Shown here one piece after another: positions 18,101 to 25,908 of a stretch of 64,000 nucleotides of DNA. The notes under the pieces are model-generated. The model did not search any database. It was not told the DNA's origin and was given only the letters and a program-made list of their open reading frames with translations. Numbering within the stretch: the first letter of the stretch is position 1; each line of letters begins with the position of its first letter. Made by a program: the position numbers and the translations under genes. The stretch comes from CAYPPG01 sp964412555 (lineage in GTDB: Bacteria > Hinthialibacterota > Hinthialibacteria > Hinthialibacterales > Hinthialibacteraceae). The stretch lies in the NCBI GenBank assembly GCA_964412555.1, contig CAYPPG010000022.1:44455-108454 (forward strand). The letters are read 5' to 3'.

Positions 18101-19463
18101 GAAAAACAGAAATACGGGTATTATCGTTCTTGGTGGAAGCTTAGGCGGATCGAGAAATACAATAGACAATCTGACAATCAAAAACAATCATAGCATCGAT
18201 AACATGATTGGAATTGGTGTTTTAGCAGGCGATGTTCATAACCAATGGTATGGTATGAATCCAGCCATGGAACGAATTTATTCTGCAAGTAATCGAATTA
18301 CAAACCTGTTTATCTCTGATAATATAATTGAAAATGGGCATTTTTTCGGAATCAGTGTCGCTGGTGGAATTGTTGCGGATAACGAGAATTCCGTTGAACA
18401 TGTGGAAATTTGCAATAACACATTACGTTCACCAGGTGGAACCGGAATCTATGTATATGCCGGTGCGGAAGGAGATGAATATATCAAAGGGGGCAACAAT
18501 CGTGTTTCTGGCGTATTGATCAAACAAAATACCATTCACAACGCCGTGGATTATGGCATGCTTCTAACCGCGGGGCAGCATCATGAAACCGAATTTAAAG
18601 GAACAGATTCCAATCTTGTAGAAAATGTCACGATTGAAGACAATCAAATCAATATTTTTAACACAGCTGGTATATTTGTATCAGGCGGTTGGGCGGTTCG
18701 CGGTCCGGACGGTGTTCAGAATAATGCATTCAACACTCTGAAAATTTTGAATAATCAAATCGTAAATACCCATAAACAAGGAGAATACGGTGTAGCCATC
18801 AAAGTTGTTGGAGGCGAATATGGGGAAGGACCGGGACAAGCATTGAATAATCATGTTTCTGATTTAACCCTATCCAATAATTACATTGATGGAAATGATC
18901 AAGGAATATGGATCATTGGCGGATCCGGTGAAAACGCAAAAAATAATACGGTAACCGTCACTGAAATGGTGAACAATACATATTCAAATACGGTAGGTAA
19001 AGTCCAAATCAATGACAATGAGAATGGAGCGACAGAAAATCAAGTCATACACCCTGCATATGTAAAATCAGATTTATATTGCACAGATGATTTAAGCAGC
19101 GATGTTCCTATCACACGTGACGAAGACCCTGCATGGGATAGGGAAATCATAATACGGTGGCAACCGCAGCCCGATTCTTATCAAGATTTTGATGTTCATG
19201 TATCTGTGAATGGAGAGGAGGGCATGTGGTTGGGGCAAGTGCAGGGGAATGCAACCTTTTTTGTTTGGAAGAAAAATGCGCCATCCGAATATGACATAAA
19301 AGATCCATTTCAAGATGGTCCACAATTTGGGAATACGTATACCTTTTCTGTATGGGCAAGAAATCCAGGAACTGGGATCGGAACATCTGCTGGCATAGTG
19401 TATGTCGAAGATGTTGATGCTCCTACCGTTACACATACACCAACCTCGACTCCAACACCATGA
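15177..19463 (+). CDS. giant secreted beta-helix / LRR protein with FN3-like modules and Thr-Pro linkers
   Basis: 1428 residues. Domains in order: signal peptide (1-26); two FN3-like modules (~35-150 and ~170-290); a Thr-Pro linker (~296-336); a laminin-G/DUF1080-like domain (~338-525); a second linker; a cysteine-bearing LRR block (~558-740, repeats of the type LTELDVSKNKKLIELKC); a right-handed beta-helix (~780-1295) opening with a CSLREA-like segment (ISFREALIASN); a third FN3-like module (~1300-1415); and a last Thr-Pro stretch that stops abruptly. Probably a surface adhesin or glycan-binding/lyase-like protein; no catalytic residues can be assigned. GGAGG at 15168-15172 fixes the start to ATG 15177 or 15180; the longer open frame from TTG 15117 overlaps the previous gene and is not needed. 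Beta-helix codons are AT-richer than the neighbours. Confidence 0.75.
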   Translation: MMCIRFLRFIALFVLPLTLTITPIYSQEQNVFIYDNPGESSGDLTGTTDFDSTENRNLTIGWNADSTGASDWHIYVRKGFGGMKYLGHTNDGTATRFDWYSGASNLDSNFANGPDFNSAYSFRVVRIDGNLDADDYFDMVMPVGFNLEGGNPVSLAQPEIPNLNPGQIVIYDDILGGNDLAPIGSSGSDTDEAGSRAIQIAWNFDRKASEVNEYHILVSVDGEKFNFLGQTYTSRLNYFWWTPNRLFRTNAEYADGPQDGHTYQFKVILSPLSGERANLISGMLSYSVSQLNAETTQFPTPTLTQPIPDSTLTHTPFSTYTPTPTPIYTPTNTPPIGLSSNWSFLGGEWSIIDGTLKAVSLDNTDPKHAWINLDVGNNYTVEADVRIDAWIDNDDYSRAGVAVRLNPETNNAVNLIFHENMETVEYLNDKLAWSNTNDNAFLWRTGIWYTFHVVVNGNEIQGYVQSLEAPNEEKYHLPRWNFSERDSGFPGLTASSNPGVNVSFDNFRVFVEDQLVYEDKFDGNPILNPFPEITPTKSTTSVPTPTPNAMTNINTEENFPDPNFRAVVEEYMGVSPGGEFTALDAAQKNGSLDCFDKGIASVKGLEYFLNITSFSCGSNTLTELDVSKNKKLIELKCESNHLSSLDLSQNTGLQSLYCSTNKISYLDFSNNECLGSIFCDRNQIESLVLPKNNRIDEINCSYNNLTDIKNLADCNSLIQADVSNNYLDYDDWNDVVDLRNRLGFVPYHKDELNNSDGFSYSPQASFAPYNCDASSVLDEPVTILVTNANDNVNGNVTDVRTLLDDPGADGISFREALIASNRTKGSKHIMFSLDLKGEVISYGSDGYFNPYFLLSGDILINGDVDNDEIADITLDGSHTNALPTGIAIWSNNNTVKNLIVKDYSWAGISINCINPYITREAKNNQVIGNHILYSTKKWDMEGACIEISDNLGGYVAAHKKTDLLIQDTLIQDNYVKNRNTGIIVLGGSLGGSRNTIDNLTIKNNHSIDNMIGIGVLAGDVHNQWYGMNPAMERIYSASNRITNLFISDNIIENGHFFGISVAGGIVADNENSVEHVEICNNTLRSPGGTGIYVYAGAEGDEYIKGGNNRVSGVLIKQNTIHNAVDYGMLLTAGQHHETEFKGTDSNLVENVTIEDNQINIFNTAGIFVSGGWAVRGPDGVQNNAFNTLKILNNQIVNTHKQGEYGVAIKVVGGEYGEGPGQALNNHVSDLTLSNNYIDGNDQGIWIIGGSGENAKNNTVTVTEMVNNTYSNTVGKVQINDNENGATENQVIHPAYVKSDLYCTDDLSSDVPITRDEDPAWDREIIIRWQPQPDSYQDFDVHVSVNGEEGMWLGQVQGNATFFVWKKNAPSEYDIKDPFQDGPQFGNTYTFSVWARNPGTGIGTSAGIVYVEDVDAPTVTHTPTSTPTP

Positions 19464-19760
19464 TCGAATTCTGTCATAAACATGAACAACGTTGAAAATA
19501 TTCTCGACTTGAACTTCAATTTATTGTTCAAGAGTTCATGAGATTCCCAGGAAATGAAACATTAAGAATAAGATCATTTAACCTCAAGAATTTAAATATC
19601 GAAGATGGCTTGCTTTGCCCTAAACCAAACCGTAAAGGCTGGACATTTAGGGAATTAGTATGAGAGGTTTAAAAGTGACAGAATAGAAACAAAATCAATC
19701 CATTTCGATTAGGAACAAGTGGGTTACATGAGTATCTTTGTGCTTTACTCTTTCTCAAGA
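19464..19760. other. 297-base gap between convergent genes
   Basis: No convincing gene. It contains a 7-bp stem hairpin (CTTGAAC/GTTCAAG, 19508-19532, 11-base loop) without a T-run, so at best a weak transcription end. I found no continuation of the Thr-Pro linker or of another domain in any plus-strand frame. Confidence 0.4.
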
Positions 19761-21839
19761 TTACGAAATACTCTTTTCTTCCTCGTCCAATACCTCGCGA
19801 AGTTTCAAAGCGAGTGTTCTTTGATGAAAGGGTTTTGAGATAAAGGAAATATTTTCTCCATGGATGCCGTTCCACACAATCTCATTATCCGTATATCCCG
19901 ACATATAGATTATTTTGATTTTTGGATTGATTTGCCGGATTTCCTGGACTACTAGAAGGCCGCTTTTTCCGGGCAAAACCATATCGGTGAGCAATAAATC
20001 GATCGTCTCCGAATATTCTCGATAGATTTGAATCGCTTCTATCCCATTCTTCGCTGAGAGGATTGTATATCCATAGTCTGTCAGGCTTTCAACGATCAAC
20101 TTTCGAACAGGATCATTATCTTCAACAACCAGGATAGTTTCCGTCCCTTTGGTCTTTTGCGCCGGACGGTTTGAAGCCAACGTTTCACTGAATTCGGTGA
20201 TTCGCGGAAAATAGACATAAAACGTTGTGCCGGCTTCTAGTTTACTTTGGACAAAAATATGCCCATGATTTTGTTTGACGATCCCGTATACAGTGGACAA
20301 TCCCAATCCGGTTCCTTTACCACATTCTTTGGTGGTAAAAAAAGGTTCAAAAATGTGATTCAGATTCATTGCATCAATCCCCACACCGGTATCCGTTATG
20401 GCAAGCATTACATGAGAGCCTGTTTCAAGTAAGGGTTGATGTTCGGCAGGGATTTCATCTCCTTCCAGATTTTGAATCGTGATTGACAATTGGCCGCCGT
20501 TGGGCATAGCATCCCTGGCATTGATGACAAGATTCATGATGATTTGTTCGAATTGGCCGGGATCGATGAAAATCCAGCTGGAATCCGCCCGTATTTCGGT
20601 TATGAATTGAATATCCTCTCCAATCAATCGGCGAAGCATTTTTTCCATCTCTTGAAGGATATCCTGTACTTTGACTGTTTGGGGTTGGATGACTTGACGG
20701 CGGCTAAACGCAAGCAGTTGACGGGTTAACGCAGCGGCACGATTTCCCGCATGGATAATTTCTTCGAGATTGGAACGAATAGGATCATCGCTTGGAATTT
20801 TCCGGAGAATGATTCCACTGTATCCATTAATTACGACGATGATATTATTAAAATCATGAGCGACCCCGCCCGCCAATTGGCCGATCGCTTCCATCTTTTG
20901 TGCATGAAGAAGTTGTTCATGCAATTTTTTCTTTTCGGTAATATCCCGCGTAATCCCGATAATTTCCAGTAAGCGACCTTTTGAATCATAAAGAGGCGTT
21001 GCTTTGGTTTCTCCGATACATTCTGATTGATCGCTGCGTTGGTGCACCAGTTCGATCGTGATCCCCGAAGAATCCTTTTCCTCCGGCAGTGTAGAAAGAA
21101 TTTCATTTTTAAGAGTTTTAAGATCACGGGAATGGATAATCTTCGTAATGGGATTTCCGATCAATTCTGCCGGTTCGAATCCAAACATGGTTTTTGCAGC
21201 GGCATTGATGAAACGGATACAACCCTCGGCATCGATACTCCAAATCACATCGTTCGCATGATCCACTACCAGACGATACCGTTCTTCGCTTTTTCGTAAT
21301 TGTTCTTCGATCCTTTTTCTTTCATAGACTTCATTTTGAAGTGATTTCGTGGTTTCTTCCAACCGTTGAATTTTTTGATGCAACTTCCGTATCAAAGTCT
21401 CATTGTGTTGTTTGTAATACTCCTCTTCATGCTCGATTTGCGGTGAGGCTGCTTTCAAAACTCCTGTTGAATATTGAGCCAACACATCCTGAATGATCGA
21501 GAGAAATATTTCCGGTTCTTGAGGTTTTATGAGAAAGCGGTCCGCACCAAGGCTGAGAGCGAATTCTTCATCTTTCGGATCTGTATATGTGGCGGTATAA
21601 AACACAAAAGGAATGGTTTTCAGGGCCGGATCGTTTCTCCATTCCTTGCACAAAGAGAATCCATCCATTTCCGGCATAAGTATATCGGTGATGATGAGAT
21701 CCGGTGGAGAAGAACGGGCTTTTTCCAGCGCCTCAACTCCCTGACTTGCGGTGGTGACTGAATGACCGTGTCCCTCAAGAATTTTTTGAAGCAAATAGAG
21801 ATTATTCGTGTTGTCATCGACAATAAGGAACCGGCTCAT
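19761..21839 (-). CDS. REC-PAS-HisKA-HATPase-REC hybrid histidine kinase
   Basis: 692 residues, no membrane segment. Receiver 1 at 1-125 (phospho-acceptor D52 in ITDILMPEMDG); coiled coil ~135-185; PAS ~185-305; HisKA with phospho-acceptor H328 in GGVAHDFNNI; HATPase (INARDAMPNGG N box, DTGVGID and GKGTGLGLSTVYG); receiver 2 at ~567-692 (D619 in LLTDMVLPGKSG). This NtrB-like/hybrid arrangement is typical of internal phosphorelay hubs that take a signal on one receiver and pass it on by the second. It is the last gene of an operon with a lone receiver and a periplasmic-sensing kinase, 4 bases downstream of the receiver gene. It has no DNA-binding output. Confidence 0.92.
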   Translation of the reverse strand: MSRFLIVDDNTNNLYLLQKILEGHGHSVTTASQGVEALEKARSSPPDLIITDILMPEMDGFSLCKEWRNDPALKTIPFVFYTATYTDPKDEEFALSLGADRFLIKPQEPEIFLSIIQDVLAQYSTGVLKAASPQIEHEEEYYKQHNETLIRKLHQKIQRLEETTKSLQNEVYERKRIEEQLRKSEERYRLVVDHANDVIWSIDAEGCIRFINAAAKTMFGFEPAELIGNPITKIIHSRDLKTLKNEILSTLPEEKDSSGITIELVHQRSDQSECIGETKATPLYDSKGRLLEIIGITRDITEKKKLHEQLLHAQKMEAIGQLAGGVAHDFNNIIVVINGYSGIILRKIPSDDPIRSNLEEIIHAGNRAAALTRQLLAFSRRQVIQPQTVKVQDILQEMEKMLRRLIGEDIQFITEIRADSSWIFIDPGQFEQIIMNLVINARDAMPNGGQLSITIQNLEGDEIPAEHQPLLETGSHVMLAITDTGVGIDAMNLNHIFEPFFTTKECGKGTGLGLSTVYGIVKQNHGHIFVQSKLEAGTTFYVYFPRITEFSETLASNRPAQKTKGTETILVVEDNDPVRKLIVESLTDYGYTILSAKNGIEAIQIYREYSETIDLLLTDMVLPGKSGLLVVQEIRQINPKIKIIYMSGYTDNEIVWNGIHGENISFISKPFHQRTLALKLREVLDEEEKSIS

Positions 21840-21843
21840 CGAT

Positions 21844-22230
21844 TCACTCCTCCGTATAACGGGATATGTTCACATGCTGTTCGATATCAGAGAGAAAGGT
21901 ATCCGGATTAATCGGCTTTTCGATATATCCTTTACATCCGGCCGCCATAATCCGTTCTTTGTCGCCAACCATAGCAAAGGAAGTCACTGCTACAATAGGA
22001 ATCTCTTTCAATTCAGGCTCCTTTTGCAATTCCCCCGCGACGGCATACCCATCCATGACCGGCAATTGGATGTCAAGAAGAATGAGTTGCGGTCTCGCTT
22101 CTTTCGCCAATCGAATTCCTTCCGATCCATCCCGGGCTTGAACGACTGTATACCCATGCTTCTCCAACAAAAATGTTAAGAGATAAAGATTCCTCTCATT
22201 ATCTTCAATAATCAGAACTGGTTTACTCAT
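21844..22230 (-). CDS. single-domain CheY/DivK-like response regulator
   Basis: 128 residues, one receiver domain and nothing else. Acidic pocket E9-D10, phospho-acceptor D53 (LLLDIQLPVMDG), switch Thr in VAVTSFA and Lys in YIEKPINP are all present. The sequence style (NERNLYLLTFLLEKHGY) is like DivK-type receivers that relay phosphate between kinases instead of binding DNA. It lies between a kinase with periplasmic sensors (9 bases upstream) and a hybrid kinase (4 bases downstream), so it is probably their phosphate shuttle. Confidence 0.92.
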   Translation of the reverse strand: MSKPVLIIEDNERNLYLLTFLLEKHGYTVVQARDGSEGIRLAKEARPQLILLDIQLPVMDGYAVAGELQKEPELKEIPIVAVTSFAMVGDKERIMAAGCKGYIEKPINPDTFLSDIEQHVNISRYTEE

Positions 22231-22239
22231 CGTGCATCC

Positions 22240-25200
22240 TCACATTTCTTTGAATGGCAATGAAATTGTAAATGTGCTGCCTTTTCCCCATTCGCTCTCG
22301 ACGGTAATCTTTCCACCGAGTAAATCCAACAATTTCTTGCAAATGGAAAGTCCCAAACCGGTCCCTTCATGTTGCCGCGCCGTCCCCACATCCAATTGTT
22401 GAAACGGCTGGAACAATTTGTTTAAATCTTCAGGCAGAATCCCGATCCCTGTATCACTGACTTGCGTGACGATCCAACTATCTTTTTTAACACAATCGAC
22501 TCGGATTTCCCCTTCTTTTGTAAACTTGATCGCATTATTGATCAGATTGATCAAGATCTGTTCCACCCGCCTTTGATCACTGGTCAGGTTTCCGACATCA
22601 GGAGAAATCGTGACGGCCAGAGGTAAATTTTTCTTTTCTGCCAGCGGTGAAACGGTTCGAATCACTTTTTCAAGACTTTCTTTCATATCAAAGCATTCAC
22701 TTCGCACTTTTAATTCGTTTGCCTCTATTTTTGAGATATCTAATACATCATTGATCAACGCCAGCAAATGGCGGGAACTATCCTGAACCATTGTCAATTG
22801 TTTATGCTGCTCGTCATTTAAGGGACCTGCCAATCCTTGCAGCAGGATACCCGTGAAACCAATGATCGAATTCAACGGCGTTCGTAATTCATGCGACATG
22901 GCAGCCAGGAACGCACTCTTGGCTTGATTGGCCTCATCCGCCGCGACCTTCGCTTTTCGCACTTCCTCTTCGGCCAATTTGCGAGGAGTAATATCCCGTG
23001 TCACGACAACGCTATGCGTAACGCTACCATGCTGATTCACATAAGGGAAGAAACTGACACTGCAATACCGTTGCTGTCCTCCGGGAAATTCAAGCCAGAG
23101 TTCATAATTGACTTCTTCTCCTTGAAAACAGCGGTCAAAATAGGGAGAGATCCGCTTATCGAATTTCTCCTTTCCCCATAGATCGCGAACAGAGAATCCA
23201 ATGATTTCTGCACGGTTTTTATGTAGAGAATGACAAAACTCGTCATTCACAGCCTCGTAGATGTATTGTTTGTTGATCAAACTCATCATATCTTTGACCG
23301 AGTTTGTGATAAATTCATACCGGTGAAGAGTTTCGTTCAGTTCCCTGCGCACCGTGATATCGGCGATCACTCCATCAATCCATTGAATCTGTCCCTTGGA
23401 GTTCAATTGAGCAATCGCTGTACAGGAAGCCCAGAAAGATTTTCCGTTTTTTCGTTTTAAATTCAATTCCCGCTGATACACGGATCCACACCGGTGGATT
23501 TCATCCAGAAACAACTTCCGGTCTTCCGGATGGACATAAAGATCAATAATAGAACACCGGGTAAACTCTTCAACGGAATCATATCCGAACATTTGTGCGA
23601 TCGCTGGATTGGCCTCGAGAAAAATACCTTTGGCGTCCGCTGTGTTTCTGTACACACCGATATTCAGATTCTGCACCAGTGTCCGGTATTTTTCCTCGCT
23701 ATTCCGCAAGGCCTCTTCAACTCGCGTCCGTTCCCTTATCTCTTTCGTCAATCGGCGATTCCAATATAGGAAAATCCCGAACAACAACAACGAAATGGTG
23801 ATAATGATCCCCGCCACACGCCACACGATCCCCCAATCCACTTGTCGCTCGATTTGGACCTGCATCCATTTATCTTGAATGCGGTTTTTCTCCACTTCCG
23901 GAATTGTCTGGAGTGCTTTGTCGAGAATGGAGACCAATTCAGGCCAATCTTTCCGAATCCCAAACGCCAATTGCACTGAGGGTTGCTTCGACTTTCCCAT
24001 CACCCGAAGGTTGGTTAAGAATTCTTTTTCGATCAGGTAGATCGCGACGGCTCGATTTCCGACATAAGCATCCACTTCGCCTCGAGAAACAGCCTCCAGC
24101 GCCTCGAGAGAGGATTCAAATTGTTGAATCTTAATGTCCGGATAGTGTTGCATAAGATACTTTTCATTGTAGAATCCCCTCTCAATCGCCACTGTTTTTC
24201 CAGCCAATTCGTCTTCGGAATTCCAGTAGGATTCATTTTTTCTCCCCACGATCACATGAGGTACCTTCAAATACGGTTCGGTAAAATGAAAGAATTCTTC
24301 CCGTTCCTCTTTGGGAGTAATATCCATTAGAGCATCGAGTTTATGGTTTTTTACATGAAGATAATTCTCTTGAAATGGTGCGGGATATATGGTCAATACG
24401 CTCCCCAAGCGCTTGTTGAGCGCACGAATATAATCCACGCCGATCCCGATCGGATTTCCCTCTTCATCCACGAAATTAAACGGAGGCCATGAATCCATCA
24501 TGCCGACCCGAATTACGGGATGATTCGCCAACCATGTTTTTTCCTCCGAGTTTAAACCGATCGCCGGTCTGTAAATTTTATAGTAGAGAAATCCATCCGG
24601 TACCTCGGCTGTCTCCGACATGCCGAGACGGGCAAACGTTTCAGCCGCCCACTCATATCGTGCAGGATTGACCTCCCCCAACGGAATTAACTCCGGAGAA
24701 ATCAACACATCAACCATTCTGGCTTCGTATTCAAGGAGTTCACGACTCAAGGAAGGAGAGTAAGTATTTTGGATCAGGTCAAAAAGTTCCTCCTTATGCT
24801 TCAACGCATAATCCCAGCCTTCCAACGTGGCTTTCACAACTTGCTCCACTCGACGGGGATGTTCACGCATTTCCGCTTCTGTCGTGAACAAATTGTCTCC
24901 GTAGAAATCCATGCCATAGGACTGAGGATTGATAATGTTGACTTCAACACCTTGTTGTTTCATTAAATAAGGTTGATCTGTGATATACGTGGCGATCACT
25001 TGCGCTTTATCGGAAAGAAAATCATCGTAATCAAAGGTATGTTGAATGGGATCGAACTTCGAAAATCCCCCGAGAATTTCATGAATCGTAGCATACAATG
25101 GGGCTTCATATTTGACACGAAAATCCATCATGACCCGTTTTCCAACCATTTCGTAGGGGCTGAGAATCCCACTTTCACGCTTGGACAGAAAGATTAGAGG

Positions 25201-25602
25201 TGAATGTTGGAAAATCTGTGCCAGCAATACAACCGGTTTCCTTTCCAAACGATAAAGCAAGAGACCGGCATCGCCAATGCCATACTCGGCTTCACCATCG
25301 AGAACCGATTCCACATTGTATTTGTTGAACTGGCGTTCCTTCAATTCGACGTCCAGTCCATGTTTTGCATACAATCCTTTCTCGATTGCAGCATAATACC
25401 CCGCAAACTGAAATCCATGAGACCACATATTTAATTGAATGGAGATTGAATCGGTAGAGGATCTCACCGAATCATACGCATAGGATGTTGCATAACGATT
25501 CGCAAAAAGACATACGACTAGAAAAAAGGTAATTTGCAACGCCTTTTGTTGCATTCCATCTGCTTTCCCCAAGAAATCAGAAACGGCAATACGCTTATTC
25601 AT
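22240..25602 (-). CDS. sensor kinase with NMT1/THI5-like and SBP_bac_3 periplasmic domains, two PAS, HisKA, HATPase
   Basis: About 1120 residues. After an N-terminal hydrophobic segment (LQITFFLVVCLFANR) come an NMT1/THI5-like solute-binding domain (~45-330; IEKGLYAKHGLDVEL), an SBP_bac_3 amino-acid-type binding domain (~354-580; IRVGMMDSWPPFNFVDEEG), one transmembrane helix (~600), two PAS domains, HisKA (MSHELRTPLNSIIGF, His near 903) and an HATPase ending with GEGTGLGLSICKKLL-type G-boxes. There is no receiver; the receivers are on the next two genes. It probably senses two periplasmic ligands, an aromatic-heterocycle-like one and an amino-acid-like one; the identities are unknown. I chose ATG 25602; a TTG at 25662 lacks a ribosome-binding site, and a start at residue 37 of that frame is also possible. 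Confidence 0.88.
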   Translation of the reverse strand: MNKRIAVSDFLGKADGMQQKALQITFFLVVCLFANRYATSYAYDSVRSSTDSISIQLNMWSHGFQFAGYYAAIEKGLYAKHGLDVELKERQFNKYNVESVLDGEAEYGIGDAGLLLYRLERKPVVLLAQIFQHSPLIFLSKRESGILSPYEMVGKRVMMDFRVKYEAPLYATIHEILGGFSKFDPIQHTFDYDDFLSDKAQVIATYITDQPYLMKQQGVEVNIINPQSYGMDFYGDNLFTTEAEMREHPRRVEQVVKATLEGWDYALKHKEELFDLIQNTYSPSLSRELLEYEARMVDVLISPELIPLGEVNPARYEWAAETFARLGMSETAEVPDGFLYYKIYRPAIGLNSEEKTWLANHPVIRVGMMDSWPPFNFVDEEGNPIGIGVDYIRALNKRLGSVLTIYPAPFQENYLHVKNHKLDALMDITPKEEREEFFHFTEPYLKVPHVIVGRKNESYWNSEDELAGKTVAIERGFYNEKYLMQHYPDIKIQQFESSLEALEAVSRGEVDAYVGNRAVAIYLIEKEFLTNLRVMGKSKQPSVQLAFGIRKDWPELVSILDKALQTIPEVEKNRIQDKWMQVQIERQVDWGIVWRVAGIIITISLLLFGIFLYWNRRLTKEIRERTRVEEALRNSEEKYRTLVQNLNIGVYRNTADAKGIFLEANPAIAQMFGYDSVEEFTRCSIIDLYVHPEDRKLFLDEIHRCGSVYQRELNLKRKNGKSFWASCTAIAQLNSKGQIQWIDGVIADITVRRELNETLHRYEFITNSVKDMMSLINKQYIYEAVNDEFCHSLHKNRAEIIGFSVRDLWGKEKFDKRISPYFDRCFQGEEVNYELWLEFPGGQQRYCSVSFFPYVNQHGSVTHSVVVTRDITPRKLAEEEVRKAKVAADEANQAKSAFLAAMSHELRTPLNSIIGFTGILLQGLAGPLNDEQHKQLTMVQDSSRHLLALINDVLDISKIEANELKVRSECFDMKESLEKVIRTVSPLAEKKNLPLAVTISPDVGNLTSDQRRVEQILINLINNAIKFTKEGEIRVDCVKKDSWIVTQVSDTGIGILPEDLNKLFQPFQQLDVGTARQHEGTGLGLSICKKLLDLLGGKITVESEWGKGSTFTISLPFKEM

Positions 25603-25711
25603 GGTAACCTGCACCGGTTCCAATAGAATAAAAATCACAATACGACCAATAAAATATTTCAATATTCGTCAGGGAAAAAAAGATATGAAAATTTCCCAAT
25701 TATCCCTATAT

Positions 25712-25740
25712 AGTATACGTCATGGAAACAGTAAAGTAAA
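25712..25740 (-). promoter_or_regulatory. sigma70-like promoter for the phosphorelay operon
   Basis: On the minus strand TTTACT (25740-25735), 17-base spacer, TATACT (25717-25712), about 110 bases before the ATG at 25602. The rest of the 25603-25908 gap has no gene I can see. Confidence 0.4.
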
Positions 25741-25908
25741 ATAATAGCGCAATCTTGCAATTTTATGTACAAGAATTGACTGACGTTTATGAATGGATGA
25801 ATTGGAATTATATTGATTGTACCTATTTTGAATCACTGTTATTCTGGAACATACAAAAACAGAGAAATCATTTGATTGAATTCTCGAAGGTAAACAGGAG
25901 GAGAAAAA

